Assembly (NCBI RefSeq): GCF_014109765.1
Contig: NZ_CP059139.1
Span: forward strand, 5,105,001-5,169,000
Length of the DNA stretch: 64,000 nucleotides
Source of the DNA: Pseudomonas berkeleyensis
Lineage (GTDB): Bacteria; Pseudomonadota; Gammaproteobacteria; Pseudomonadales; Pseudomonadaceae
Direction: 5' to 3'
Below the pieces are notes generated by a model. The model saw only the letters and a program-made list of their open reading frames with translations. It did no database searches and was not told the origin of the DNA. Below are positions 45,763 through 53,489 of this stretch, piece by piece. The translations under genes were made by a program, and so were the position numbers. The number at the start of each line of letters is the position of its first letter. The stretch's first letter is position 1.

Positions 45763-46383
45763 TCAAAGTTTCGGCATGAGACTGCGTTCCTCCAGCTCTT
45801 TCTTCCAGTCCTTGCCGTGGTCGTATCCTGCGCGCCACAGAATATCGAATCTGATGATCATTTCCCTGATGTCAGATGCGAGCTTCCATATTTCTTCAGG
45901 TGTTATGGGCTCGATGACCTCGGTGTAATACTCAACCTGGAACGCCTGAGGCTTTCTGAAGCCTGTTTTTGCCTGAACCCTACTAACCCCCTGGCTGCTG
46001 ACGTGAATTTTGTCGTGGATGATCCTGTTTCGCCTGGTACGCAGGTCTGTGTCTGTCTGGTCTAAGCACCACTTGATCGCTGCGAACCACTCGTCTGACA
46101 GTTTTTTAAGATAGCAGAGCCCTATTGCAATCCTGACCTTCTCTCTCTGATCGATATTTGACAGTAGCGTATCTGCTAGTGGTTGTTCCTTGACGCCCAA
46201 AATGCTTTGGATCAACCGATCCTGGAATGACTCTAAGGTTGCCCATGCAAAACAGACGTTACCTATCGCAGTAGCGCACTCCTGTGTCTTCTCCAAATTT
46301 AATTGCAGTTCGCTTTTCGGCTTAGTTGGGTCTGTGCAGATTGGGATCGAAACGAACGACCCTTCTTTTATTGCCTCGTCCAT
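45763..46383 (-). CDS. HEPN-like protein with an RNxxxH motif, function unknown
   Basis: A 206-residue helical protein. Start ATG 46383 (MDEAIKEGSFVSIPICTDPT) has AGAGGGAG upstream; the 59 codons before it in frame are not supported. The order is typical of HEPN-like folds: CFAWATLESFQDRLIQSIL, then a basic helix QREKVRIAIGLCYL, then DLRTRRNRIIHDKIHV, where R-N-x-x-x-H matches the HEPN ribonuclease motif. It has no signal peptide. Base composition is much lower in GC than the host. It follows the integrase end-to-end, a usual place for cargo. A role as an RNA-cutting defence or toxin protein is inference; I do not recognise the exact family. Confidence 0.6.
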   Translation of the reverse strand: MDEAIKEGSFVSIPICTDPTKPKSELQLNLEKTQECATAIGNVCFAWATLESFQDRLIQSILGVKEQPLADTLLSNIDQREKVRIAIGLCYLKKLSDEWFAAIKWCLDQTDTDLRTRRNRIIHDKIHVSSQGVSRVQAKTGFRKPQAFQVEYYTEVIEPITPEEIWKLASDIREMIIRFDILWRAGYDHGKDWKKELEERSLMPKL

Positions 46384-46582
46384 TGGACAGCTCCCTCTGT
46401 AATCGGTGAGAAAATATTCATGGTAGCCCGGCAGCTTCAATTTTTTTGATCGAAAGCGCCAGGGGGACGGACACGCGGGCGTCCAGTAGCCCCCTTGGGC
46501 GCGTGATAGATGCCTTGAAGAACGATGCAGCCGCAGCCATCCATGGCCTATCGACGTCATCCCTGCCGCAATCGCCCCGCTG

Positions 46583-46617
46583 ACTTACGACTCAGTCGTC
46601 CTACAGCGGTCGTAAGT
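46583..46617. terminator. Inverted repeat downstream of the ParB-like gene
   Basis: ACTTACGAC...GTCGTAAGT, nine-base perfect arms 10 bp past the stop, with a nested GAC-TCA-GTC. No T-run follows, so its action as a terminator is uncertain. The rest of the 46384-46626 gap holds no gene that I can support. Confidence 0.5.
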
Positions 46618-46626
46618 AGAGCCCCG

Positions 46627-47607
46627 TCAGAAGTCGGGCTCCTCGTCGATGGGGGCAAGCACGTTGTGCAGCATCGGTTCCACCTCCTGGCTTCTGATGT
46701 AGCGCTCTAGGTTGCTGCTGGAGCTGTCCAGGAAGCGGGCGTCGGCCAGCTCGCAGGCTTCGTAGTAGGTCTTGGCCTTGGCCAGTATCGCGTCAACATC
46801 CCGCAATACCGCACGCATGGACTCAATTCTCTCCAGACCAAAGCTGTTCAGATCCTGGACGATGGCGGGGACGGTACGTGCAATCAACTGACGTTCCTCC
46901 ATGACGGCCTCCGTGGTGCCCCGACCAAGCTCCCGCTTAAGACTGCCGTAGTCATGCGAGAACAGCCCCATGGCGTTCTGGCTGCAGTAGTCGTCGAGCG
47001 CCTGGTTGAAGGCCCGGATACCCCGCTGGCCGTCCTCCTTGGCCTTGCTACGCTCTGTTTCATAGTCAATGTCCTGCTCCCGTGCAGCCCAGCGCCGACG
47101 CAGCTCCCGTAGGCGGTCGACTGTCCGTGAGTTGATGTTGAAGGTATCGGCCAGCTCCTTGTTGGTCATGTCCCTGAAGGTGCTGAAGCTGGGGTCGTTA
47201 ATAGCCCGCCAGGCGTTGTCAATGCGCTGGTCATCCTCCAACTGGCGAAACAACTCTGCGTTCTGTCGGTAGCTGTGCTGCCTGGCGGCTTGCAGCCCTT
47301 GGCCCTCCAGGAGCGTGATAGCGACCTCCTGATGCCCCAGGAGCTTGGTGGCCTCCAGGCGGTGGTGGCCGCCGACCAGCCAGAAGCGCTTCCCGGTGTG
47401 GGCTGCCTCATGGTCAGACATGGCGACCACCTCCAGGGGCTTCTCCAGGCCGTTGGCGGCAATGCTCTGCTGCAGCCTGGCGATGTGGTCGACCCGCTGC
47501 TCAGCTTCACGACGCTGGCGCCGCATGGACGCAGTCGTGTTCCGGTTCTGCAGTGTAGTGTGGGTGTGGATAGCGCTCAGGGGAACAGATCGAAGTCTTT
47601 CCGTCAT
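46627..47607 (-). CDS. ParB/Spo0J-type (ParBc) DNA-binding protein
   Basis: A 326-residue protein. The ParBc domain covers about residues 1-120: VPLSAIHTHTTLQNRNTTAS, LQQSIAANGLEKPLEVVAM and WLVGGHHRLEATKLLGHQEV, where GGHHRLEA replaces the GERRxRA box of chromosomal ParB (a CTPase/nuclease-fold loop). An HTH follows (MTNKELADTFNINSRTVDRL, about 165-185), then a long helical tail. No ParA is encoded. It is co-transcribed with the RHH-like gene 8 bp upstream. It may be a plasmid-type partition or regulatory protein. Confidence 0.75.
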   Translation of the reverse strand: MTERLRSVPLSAIHTHTTLQNRNTTASMRRQRREAEQRVDHIARLQQSIAANGLEKPLEVVAMSDHEAAHTGKRFWLVGGHHRLEATKLLGHQEVAITLLEGQGLQAARQHSYRQNAELFRQLEDDQRIDNAWRAINDPSFSTFRDMTNKELADTFNINSRTVDRLRELRRRWAAREQDIDYETERSKAKEDGQRGIRAFNQALDDYCSQNAMGLFSHDYGSLKRELGRGTTEAVMEERQLIARTVPAIVQDLNSFGLERIESMRAVLRDVDAILAKAKTYYEACELADARFLDSSSSNLERYIRSQEVEPMLHNVLAPIDEEPDF

Positions 47608-47615
47608 GGTCTACC

Positions 47616-47858
47616 TCACCGTGCCCGAACAATGGGGCCGAGGGCGAGCCAGCGAGGCTCCTCCCGGTCGCTACGAGCCAAGTCCAGGAGGTCGTCGTCC
47701 TCCCAGGACAGGCCCGCAGTCAGGGCCAGCTCCATGGCTTCAGCCAGGCGCGTGTCGCGGCACTTCTTCTTACCCAGCGCACAGGCCAGGGTGGTCAGTC
47801 GGTCAAGGTGGTCGGGGCGTAGGTGCAGGTTCAACCGCACCAGCTTGGTGGTATTCAT
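47616..47858 (-). CDS. Small RHH-like DNA-binding protein
   Basis: An 80-residue protein, start ATG 47858 (MNTTKLVRLNLHLRPDHLDR). The strand KLVRLNLHLRP followed by helices DHLDRLTTLACALGK and RLAEAMELALTAGLSW fits a ribbon-helix-helix fold, as in antitoxins, CopG or small partition proteins. It ends 8 bp before the ParB-like start, and three evenly spaced repeats lie 170-290 bp upstream, so it may bind them and control the operon. Confidence 0.55.
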   Translation of the reverse strand: MNTTKLVRLNLHLRPDHLDRLTTLACALGKKKCRDTRLAEAMELALTAGLSWEDDDLLDLARSDREEPRWLALGPIVRAR

Positions 47859-48024
47859 TGGATCGAAGTCCTTGGTGGTAGAGCGAACGCCATCGCCCCG
47901 CCTGGAGTGTTCCGGGCAGGGTGTCAGCGGTCGTGGTGGAGGGTGGTGGTGTGACTGCAGCGCTTCGCATTCCCCTGTTACTGGGGGTAAAGCTGGTCGG
48001 CTCATGCGTCGCTGTTCACTAAGA

Positions 48025-48151
48025 TTGGCCGTAAATAGCTCCCGGCCTCCGGTAGCGCATTGCGCTGTTTACACGAGGGGTGGCCGTAAATGGCCAGGGC
48101 GGGTTCTGCAGGGGCTGGAGCTGGTTGCCCAAGGGAGGGCCGCAAATGGTC
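48025..48151. repeat. Three spaced direct repeats upstream of the RHH/ParB-like operon
   Basis: TTGGCCGTAAATAGCT (48025), TGGCCGTAAATGGCCA (48081) and AGGGCCGCAAATGGTC (48136). The core is GGCCGYAAATRG and the spacings are 56 and 55 bp, about five helical turns each. The middle copy is an imperfect palindrome. They fill the gap between the BRO-N gene and the RHH-like gene and look like operators or a partition/origin site. Confidence 0.7.
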
Positions 48152-48155
48152 TTGA

Positions 48156-48884
48156 TCAGCCTGTAGGGCGGACACTGCCGCCACGGACACTATCGGCTTC
48201 AGCCAGTCCGTAGCGCAAATCACCGGAATCCCAGTCGTTTGCCCTGACTGCCCGTGATAGCTCGTAACAGTACATACGCTCAACTTCCAGCTTGCGGCAG
48301 AAGTCGACCACGCCCAGGGCCTTACGCTTGGCGACAGCCTGGCCCACGGTGGCCGCTGGGAGGAGCTGCTGGGTGTGCTGTTCCAGGTGAGTCAGCTCTT
48401 TCTCCAGGTGGAGGTTCTGAGCGGCCAGGCGGTCGCGCTCGAAGACCAGCCGCTCGACCTTCTTCTGCTGGGCCTGCATGGCGCGCAGGATCAGTTCGTC
48501 CTCGGAGATTTCCCCGGTGACTACCTTCTCCTCGCCCAGGACATAGGCGCCGTCCTTGCGGATGGCTGGCAGGACTACCCGCGTGACCCAGTCCTGGAAG
48601 GCTTTGGCCTGGGGTTTGTCGGAGCGGATGACGAACTTGTAGAGGCCGGATTCGTTGACCAGCTTGTATCTAATGGTTTGGTTACTAGGTGCCAGTCGGA
48701 CGACGGCCAGTGACAGTTCGTCCTTAGCAAGGCGTTTGTAGTGGCCTTGGTAAGAGCCGTTACTGGGGGTTGGGCGGAGTCCCAAGGCATCGCAGACGTC
48801 TTTCAGGACGAACCACGGCTGGCCATCCTGCTCGATGACGCGCAAGTCCATGAGGCCGAAGCTGAATTTCTGTACCTGGCTCAC
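48156..48884 (-). CDS. BRO-N domain antirepressor-like protein
   Basis: A 242-residue protein of the phage antirepressor/BRO type. The BRO-N domain is about residues 6-105: LMDLRVIEQDGQPWFVLKDV, LGLRPTPSNGSYQGHYKRLA, YKLVNESGLYKFVIRSDKPQ and AFQDWVTRVVLPAIRKDGAY. A coiled coil follows (about 130-170) and then a short HTH-like C-terminus (GVVDFCRKLEVERMYCYELS). It starts at GTG 48884, overlapping the previous stop in GTGA. Such proteins control lytic or mobile-element gene switches. Confidence 0.85.
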   Translation of the reverse strand: MSQVQKFSFGLMDLRVIEQDGQPWFVLKDVCDALGLRPTPSNGSYQGHYKRLAKDELSLAVVRLAPSNQTIRYKLVNESGLYKFVIRSDKPQAKAFQDWVTRVVLPAIRKDGAYVLGEEKVVTGEISEDELILRAMQAQQKKVERLVFERDRLAAQNLHLEKELTHLEQHTQQLLPAATVGQAVAKRKALGVVDFCRKLEVERMYCYELSRAVRANDWDSGDLRYGLAEADSVRGGSVRPTG

Positions 48885-49027
48885 GGTTGCGCCTCCTGCA
48901 GCTCCTCCAGGGCCTCCTCGATGCGGCGGCGATGCTCTTGCATGTCCTCGATGTTTCGGGACAGGACAACCAGGGCGTCGCGCATGGCTTGCTTGGCCTG
49001 CTCCAGGCGCTCCTCGATGGTGGTCAG
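48881..49027 (-). CDS. Small coiled-coil reading frame between recombinase and BRO-N genes
   Basis: About 48 residues (…TTIEERLEQAKQAMRDALVV, then LSRNIEDMQEHRRRIEEALE): a pure amphipathic helix with heptads. Its stop overlaps the BRO-N GTG (GTGA). No normal start codon lies near the serine recombinase stop; a CTG at 49027 overlaps that stop as CTGA, so a CTG start is possible, and an upstream ATG at 49135 is possible too. The true start is unknown. Confidence 0.4.
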   Translation of the reverse strand: MTTIEERLEQAKQAMRDALVVLSRNIEDMQEHRRRIEEALEELQEAQP

Positions 49028-49662
49028 ACGCCTGCTGCTGCTTGTTCCTGGAGCTTCTTCGCCCGGATGACGGTGGACGTCCCGGTGCCGGTGGCCTTGG
49101 CTGTCTCCCGGAGGCTCATGCCCTTGGCCAGGCACGCCAGGATGCGCTTGTGCTTGTCCTGGTCGATGGCCTTGCCCTGGTAGCGGCGTTCGGCCTTGGC
49201 CTTCTCGATACCCTGCTTCTGACGTCGTAGGCGGTCGTCGTAGTCCTTCCTGGCCACGGCTGCGAGCATGTCCAGGAGCATGTCGTTGATAGCTGCCAGT
49301 ATGCGGGCGGTGAAGGCATCGGCGTCGCTGTTGGGCTTCTCCAGGAACTGGTGAGAGGTCGGCAAGTCCAGGGCGACCACGCGCACGTCCTTCGCCTTGA
49401 TGATGGAGCGGAGCTGCTTCCAGTCGCCCTCGGTCAGGCGTGATAGCCGGTCGACCTGCTCGACCAGCAGGACGTCACCTGGCTCGGCGTTGTTCAGCAG
49501 CTCGAACAGCTTGGGCCGCTGCAGCGATGCCCCGCTTTCGTTCTCGGGGTAGTAGCCGGCGATACGGTGGCCACGCTCCTTGGCGAACTCGGTCAGTTGC
49601 TGCTTGGCGCGGCTTGCGTCCTGTTCGGCGGTGCTGGCTCGAAGGTAGGCGTGAACGAGCAT
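49024..49662 (-). CDS. Serine recombinase (resolvase/invertase family)
   Basis: A 212-residue small serine recombinase. Start ATG 49662 (MLVHAYLRASTAEQDASRAK) is set by the family; the nucleophile is the Ser in YLRAST. Further marks are GASLQRPKLFELLNNAEPGD and VEQVDRLSRLTEGDWKQLRS. The C-terminal Hin-like HTH is LAKGMSLRETAKATGTGTST. It heads a run with the coiled-coil frame and BRO-N gene. It may resolve or invert DNA in the element; the TGTCGTATAAG at about 49699 could be part of its site, which is speculative. Confidence 0.9.
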   Translation of the reverse strand: MLVHAYLRASTAEQDASRAKQQLTEFAKERGHRIAGYYPENESGASLQRPKLFELLNNAEPGDVLLVEQVDRLSRLTEGDWKQLRSIIKAKDVRVVALDLPTSHQFLEKPNSDADAFTARILAAINDMLLDMLAAVARKDYDDRLRRQKQGIEKAKAERRYQGKAIDQDKHKRILACLAKGMSLRETAKATGTGTSTVIRAKKLQEQAAAGV

Positions 49663-49883
49663 GGCGGGGTGTCCCTGTTGTCGTTGAAGTGGTGTCACCA
49701 TACCTGGTGTCGTATAAGTGGTCAACAGGTTCTAAACGGTGACATTCCGACTGGCCTCCAGGCGTTACCGCTGGGCCATACCCAAACGAGAACACCAATC
49801 CAGGGCCCGTCCTGGATGCTGTCGCAGCAAGGTAGACTTGAATTAACCGGCGGCTCTCCGCTCCATAGAAGGCCCTGGCCCGT

Positions 49884-49894
49884 GGGGGGGGGGG
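49884..49894. repeat. Eleven-G tract upstream of the DUF5677-like gene
   Basis: A run of 11 G lies in the 305-bp gap between the divergent recombinase and DUF5677-like genes, 73 bp before the chosen start. Such tracts slip and can switch genes on and off, but the count may also be a sequencing artefact. Confidence 0.8.
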
Positions 49895-49967
49895 AATGCT
49901 GCAAACCGCCTTATATTCAAGCCCGGACGATTTTTTTCTTTCCAAATTGCCGCTACATGGAGAACCC

Positions 49968-50801
49968 ATGCAAACGGGTAGCCCACCATGCCCTAACCCC
50001 CTGCTGGTCGAGGTGCTTCAGGAGCAATTGGAGCTGCTACGCATATCTCTGTTCGTGGCTACCCAAGGGCCTGCTGAAATGGCAGGAACCCAGCTTCGTT
50101 GCTCTCTGGAGCCCCCGATCATCAACGCATCGCAGCCCATCGCGATGTGTGCGGGGCAGTCGGTAAATACGATCCTGCGGTGCCTTGACTGGCGCGGTAT
50201 CCCGGTAAGAGACCTATATCCGATTGCAAGAAGCGCAGTAGAGTCGTTCATCAATGCCGCCTTCCTAGTTTCCCAGGACAGCGCAGCGTCTGAACGGGCA
50301 CTTCGATACGTGAAGTTCAGGCAATGGAAGCAGCACAACCGAACCGTTGGCGAAGGGGTCTTCACTCTCAAGCTATCCTCCAGCGGCTCACCTGCGGATT
50401 CCCCACCGACAGAGTTCAAAGAGTTCACAGGAAAGGGTCAAGACATGTGGACGACACTGGCGCTGCCAAGCCGAATCAATCGCGTTGGTCAAGCGGCGGG
50501 CAGAAAGGCCGGTAGTCGACTCCTTGCCGCCTACACGCTGATCTACTCCGTCTCCTCCGAAGTCATCCACGGCTCCCCGTTCGGCGTCAGCTACTTCTAC
50601 TCCACCGGCGCCCCGACTTCGGTTGAAGAATTTCGACAATCAACCGTGGGCCAAATGGAGGACATGCTAGTTGCCGTGGCCCATGCAGCAGCGGGCTACC
50701 TGGCCACTTTCTATACCTCCCAAGGCATGAAGACCGCTGCCTCGATCGAACAAGAACTGTTCAACAAGCTCCTGGCTCTTGAAGGAGTAGAGCCCCAATA
50801 G
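49968..50801 (+). CDS. DUF5677-like protein at the right end of the element
   Basis: A 277-residue protein. ATG 49968 (MQTGSPPCPNPLLVEVLQEQ) has GGAGAACC just before it; a start at 49896 would place the G tract directly before it. The blocks RSAVESFINAAFLVSQDSAA and YSVSSEVIHGSPFGVSYFYS resemble the Arg and His blocks of DUF5677 proteins, which are helical and may be distantly HEPN-like. The function is unknown. It points out of the element towards attR and is a likely cargo gene. Confidence 0.6.
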   Translation: MQTGSPPCPNPLLVEVLQEQLELLRISLFVATQGPAEMAGTQLRCSLEPPIINASQPIAMCAGQSVNTILRCLDWRGIPVRDLYPIARSAVESFINAAFLVSQDSAASERALRYVKFRQWKQHNRTVGEGVFTLKLSSSGSPADSPPTEFKEFTGKGQDMWTTLALPSRINRVGQAAGRKAGSRLLAAYTLIYSVSSEVIHGSPFGVSYFYSTGAPTSVEEFRQSTVGQMEDMLVAVAHAAAGYLATFYTSQGMKTAASIEQELFNKLLALEGVEPQ

Positions 50802-50893
50802 CTTCCTCATTCATACAAAAGCATCGTACAATTCGCGCCCTAACGCGCAGCTAGAGCCCTGGTAGTGCGGGGGTTGTGGCTTTTACGGGTGTC

Positions 50894-50924
50894 TCGGCGG
50901 TTCGATTCCGTCCCTGGGCACCAT
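50894..50924. other. attR, right attachment core
   Basis: 31-bp copy of the tRNA-Phe 3' end, identical to 43901-43931. The 30 bases before it vaguely resemble an anticodon arm but are degenerate, so only the core is maintained. Confidence 0.88.
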
Positions 50925-50933
50925 CATTCTAAG

Positions 50934-50966
50934 AACCCCGAGCGAAGAAATTCCTCGGGGTTTTTG
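50934..50966 (+). terminator. Original terminator of tRNA-Phe, displaced by the element
   Basis: AACCCCGAG / CTCGGGGTT stem with T5 tail, 10 bp after attR. Excision would put it directly after tRNA-Phe. Confidence 0.88.
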
Positions 50967-51014
50967 CTTTCACGACGCCGGACAGACACCTGCCTCCGGT
51001 CAACGGGGCGCCCG

Positions 51015-51665
51015 ATGGAATTCATCCAGCTCGTCATCGACTTCATCCTCAACATCGATCAGCACCTGACCGAACTCACCGCCGCCTACGGGCCGTGGGT
51101 GTACGGCATCCTGTTCCTGATCGTGTTCTGCGAAACAGGCCTGGTGGTCACGCCCTTCCTGCCTGGTGATTCGCTGCTTTTCGTCGCTGGCGCCATCGCC
51201 CTGCACGGCACGCTCGACGTACACCTGCTGGTGGTACTGCTGATCATTGCGGCGATTCTCGGTGACGCCCTGAACTACAGCATCGGTCGTTTCTTCGGCC
51301 TGCGCCTGTTCAGCAATCCGGAGTCGAAGATCTTCCGCCGTGAGCATCTGGCGCTGACCCGCTCCTTCTATGCCCGCCATGGCGGCAAGACCATCATCCT
51401 CGCCCGTTTCGTGCCCATCGTGCGCACCTTCGCGCCCTTCGTCGCCGGCATGAGCCACATGAGCTACCGGCGCTTCGCGGCCTACAACGTGGTCGGCGCC
51501 ATTCTCTGGGTGACTTCGTTCACCTACGCCGGCTACTGGTTCGGCAACCTGCCGGTGATCAAGAACAACCTGCACTACCTGATCGTCGGCATCATCCTCG
51601 TCTCGGTGCTGCCCAGCCTGTTCGCCCTGCTGCGCCAGCGCATGGCCCGACCAAGCACCGAGTAA
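51015..51665 (+). CDS. DedA family membrane protein
   Basis: A 216-residue inner-membrane protein of the DedA/VTT family, whose members help flip undecaprenyl phosphate or keep membrane charge. Start ATG 51015 ([20 protein letters not shown]). Family marks: [20 protein letters not shown] (with the acidic E and D), [29 protein letters not shown] (the basic RF.P..R block) and [20 protein letters not shown]. Five or six helices are visible. It stands alone after the tRNA-Phe terminator. Confidence 0.93.
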   Translation: MEFIQLVIDFILNIDQHLTELTAAYGPWVYGILFLIVFCETGLVVTPFLPGDSLLFVAGAIALHGTLDVHLLVVLLIIAAILGDALNYSIGRFFGLRLFSNPESKIFRREHLALTRSFYARHGGKTIILARFVPIVRTFAPFVAGMSHMSYRRFAAYNVVGAILWVTSFTYAGYWFGNLPVIKNNLHYLIVGIILVSVLPSLFALLRQRMARPSTE

Positions 51666-51893
51666 CGAGCTATCAATGATTGGAGGGGCGAGCAGCGGCG
51701 ACCGCCGCATGTGATCGGCCCGTTTTGCATCTGCGCGACAAGCAACTGCAGCCAGGCGACACCCTGACTGCGAAGCCAGCCATAGGCCAGTAAACGGCTT
51801 GGCGGTCACGGAAACGCTATGCTAGCTTGGCCGCCAGCCAGGATGGCCCGCTGCACGCCGGAGCGCATTCGAAGAAGAAGAGGATCCCACCCC

Positions 51894-52667
51894 ATGGCCG
51901 AGGCGACGCCCGCGCTGGAAATACGCAACCTGCACAAACGCTACGGCGACCTCGAAGTGCTCAAGGGCATCTCCCTGACGGCCAGAGACGGTGACGTGAT
52001 CTCCATTCTCGGCTCCTCCGGTTCCGGCAAATCCACCTTCCTGCGCTGCATCAACCTGCTGGAAAACCCGCATCAGGGCCAGATCTTCGTTGCTGGCGAA
52101 GAGCTCAAGCTCAAGGCAGCGAAGAACGGCGACCTGATCGCTTCGGACAACAAGCAGATCAATCGCCTGCGCAGCGAGATCGGTTTCGTCTTCCAGAATT
52201 TCAATCTCTGGCCGCACATGAGCGTGCTCGACAACATCATCGAAGCACCGCGCCGCGTGCTCGGTCAGAGCAAGGCAGAAGCCATCGAAGTGGCCGAAGC
52301 ACTGCTGGCCAAGGTCGGTATCGCCGACAAGCGCCACGTCTATCCCAATCAGCTATCCGGCGGCCAGCAGCAGCGCGCGGCCATCGCTCGCACCCTGGCC
52401 ATGCAGCCGAAGGTGATCCTGTTCGACGAGCCGACTTCGGCGCTCGACCCGGAGATGGTACAAGAAGTGCTTAATGTGATTCGCGCGCTTGCCGATGAGG
52501 GTCGCACCATGCTGCTGGTTACCCATGAAATGAGTTTCGCTCGCCAGGTTTCCAGCGAGGTGGTGTTCCTCCACCAGGGCCTGGTCGAGGAACAAGGGCC
52601 ACCCGCCCAGGTGTTCGACAACCCGCAATCGGCACGCTGTAAACAATTCATGTCCAGCAATCGCTAA
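51894..52667 (+). CDS. Polar amino-acid ABC transporter, ATP-binding protein (HisP-like)
   Basis: A 257-residue ATPase. Start ATG 51894 (MAEATPALEIRNLHKRYGDL) after AAGAGGATCCCA. Walker A GSSGSGKST, Q-loop VFQNFNLWPHMSVLDNIIE, signature LSGGQQQRAAIARTLAM, Walker B VILFDEPTSALDPEMV and the His switch LLVTHEMSFA are all intact. The charged insert KLKAAKNGDLIASDNKQINR is typical of HisP/OccP for basic amino acids. First gene of a four-gene operon like PA5152-PA5155. Confidence 0.93.
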   Translation: MAEATPALEIRNLHKRYGDLEVLKGISLTARDGDVISILGSSGSGKSTFLRCINLLENPHQGQIFVAGEELKLKAAKNGDLIASDNKQINRLRSEIGFVFQNFNLWPHMSVLDNIIEAPRRVLGQSKAEAIEVAEALLAKVGIADKRHVYPNQLSGGQQQRAAIARTLAMQPKVILFDEPTSALDPEMVQEVLNVIRALADEGRTMLLVTHEMSFARQVSSEVVFLHQGLVEEQGPPAQVFDNPQSARCKQFMSSNR

Positions 52668-52682
52668 CACGGAGCAACATGC

Positions 52683-53435
52683 ATGCAGAACTATAAGAAG
52701 ATCCTGCTGGCCGCGGCCGCTACCCTGGCTTTCGGCACCAGCGCTGTCGCCGCTGACAAACTGAAACTCGGCACCGAAGGCGCCTACCCTCCCTTCAACC
52801 TGATCGACTCCAGTGGCAAGGTCACCGGTTTCGACGTGGAAATCGGCCAGGCCCTGTGCGCCAAGATGCAGGCCGAGTGCGAAGTGGTCACCTCCGACTG
52901 GGATGGCATCATCCCGGCCCTGAACGCCAAGAAGTTCGACTTCCTGATCGCCTCGATGTCGATCACCGAAGAGCGTCAGGCCGCGGTCGATTTCACCGAG
53001 CCCTACTACACCAACAAGCTGCAGTTCATTGCTCCCAAGTCGGCCGACTTCAAGACTGACGCCGGCAGCCTCAAGGGCAAGGTGATCGGTGCACAGCGCG
53101 CCACCATCGCCGGCACCTGGCTGGAAGACAACCTGGGCAAAGTGGTCGACATCAAGCTGTATGACACCCAGGAAAACGCCTACCTCGACCTGTCCTCGGG
53201 CCGCCTCGATGGCGTACTGGCCGACACCTTCGTCAACTGGGAATGGCTCAAGAGCGACGCCGGCAAGGACTTCGAATTCAAGGGCGACCCGGTATTCGAC
53301 AACGACAAGATCGGCATCGCCGTACGCAAGGGCGACGCCCTGCGCGAGCGTCTGAACAAGGCTCTGGCCGAGATCATCGCTGACGGCACCTACAAGCAGA
53401 TCAACGACAAGTACTTCCCGTTCAGCATCTACTGA
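52683..53435 (+). CDS. Amino-acid ABC transporter, periplasmic binding protein
   Basis: A 250-residue exported family-3 protein: signal peptide MQNYKKILLAAAATLAFGTSAVAA, then LKLGTEGAYPPFNLIDSSGK, FDVEIGQALCAKMQ, IASMSITEERQAAVDFTEPY and the hinge DLSSGRLDGVLADTFVNWEW. The pattern is that of the histidine/lysine/arginine/ornithine group (HisJ/ArgT). It follows the ATPase gene by 15 bp and should give the complex its specificity, probably for a basic amino acid. Confidence 0.92.
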   Translation: MQNYKKILLAAAATLAFGTSAVAADKLKLGTEGAYPPFNLIDSSGKVTGFDVEIGQALCAKMQAECEVVTSDWDGIIPALNAKKFDFLIASMSITEERQAAVDFTEPYYTNKLQFIAPKSADFKTDAGSLKGKVIGAQRATIAGTWLEDNLGKVVDIKLYDTQENAYLDLSSGRLDGVLADTFVNWEWLKSDAGKDFEFKGDPVFDNDKIGIAVRKGDALRERLNKALAEIIADGTYKQINDKYFPFSIY

Positions 53436-53489
53436 TGACCTGACGGCACTGCGCCGCCGACCTGGCGGCGCAGTCGCCTGAGCCCTCCG

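Larger units (their letters stand above)
43901..50924. mobile_element. 7.0-kb integrated element in tRNA-Phe
   Basis: Bounded by a 31-bp perfect direct repeat that is the last 30 bases of tRNA-Phe plus one (43901-43931 and 50894-50924). The integrase reads inward from the tRNA side. Content: int, HEPN-like, ParB-like, RHH-like, three spaced repeats, BRO-N, a small coiled-coil frame, a serine recombinase and a DUF5677-like gene. No terminase, capsid, relaxase, type IV secretion or replication initiator is recognisable, so it is a small genomic island or a satellite-like element that needs help to move. Confidence 0.85.

Noticed and set aside
49690..49740. Resolvase res site
   Set aside because: TGTCGTATAAG gives one half-site only; no second half-site at the right spacing can be seen.
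50840..50893. Second, partial tRNA-Phe upstream of attR
   Set aside because: Only the 31-base core matches; the bases before it do not form an anticodon arm.
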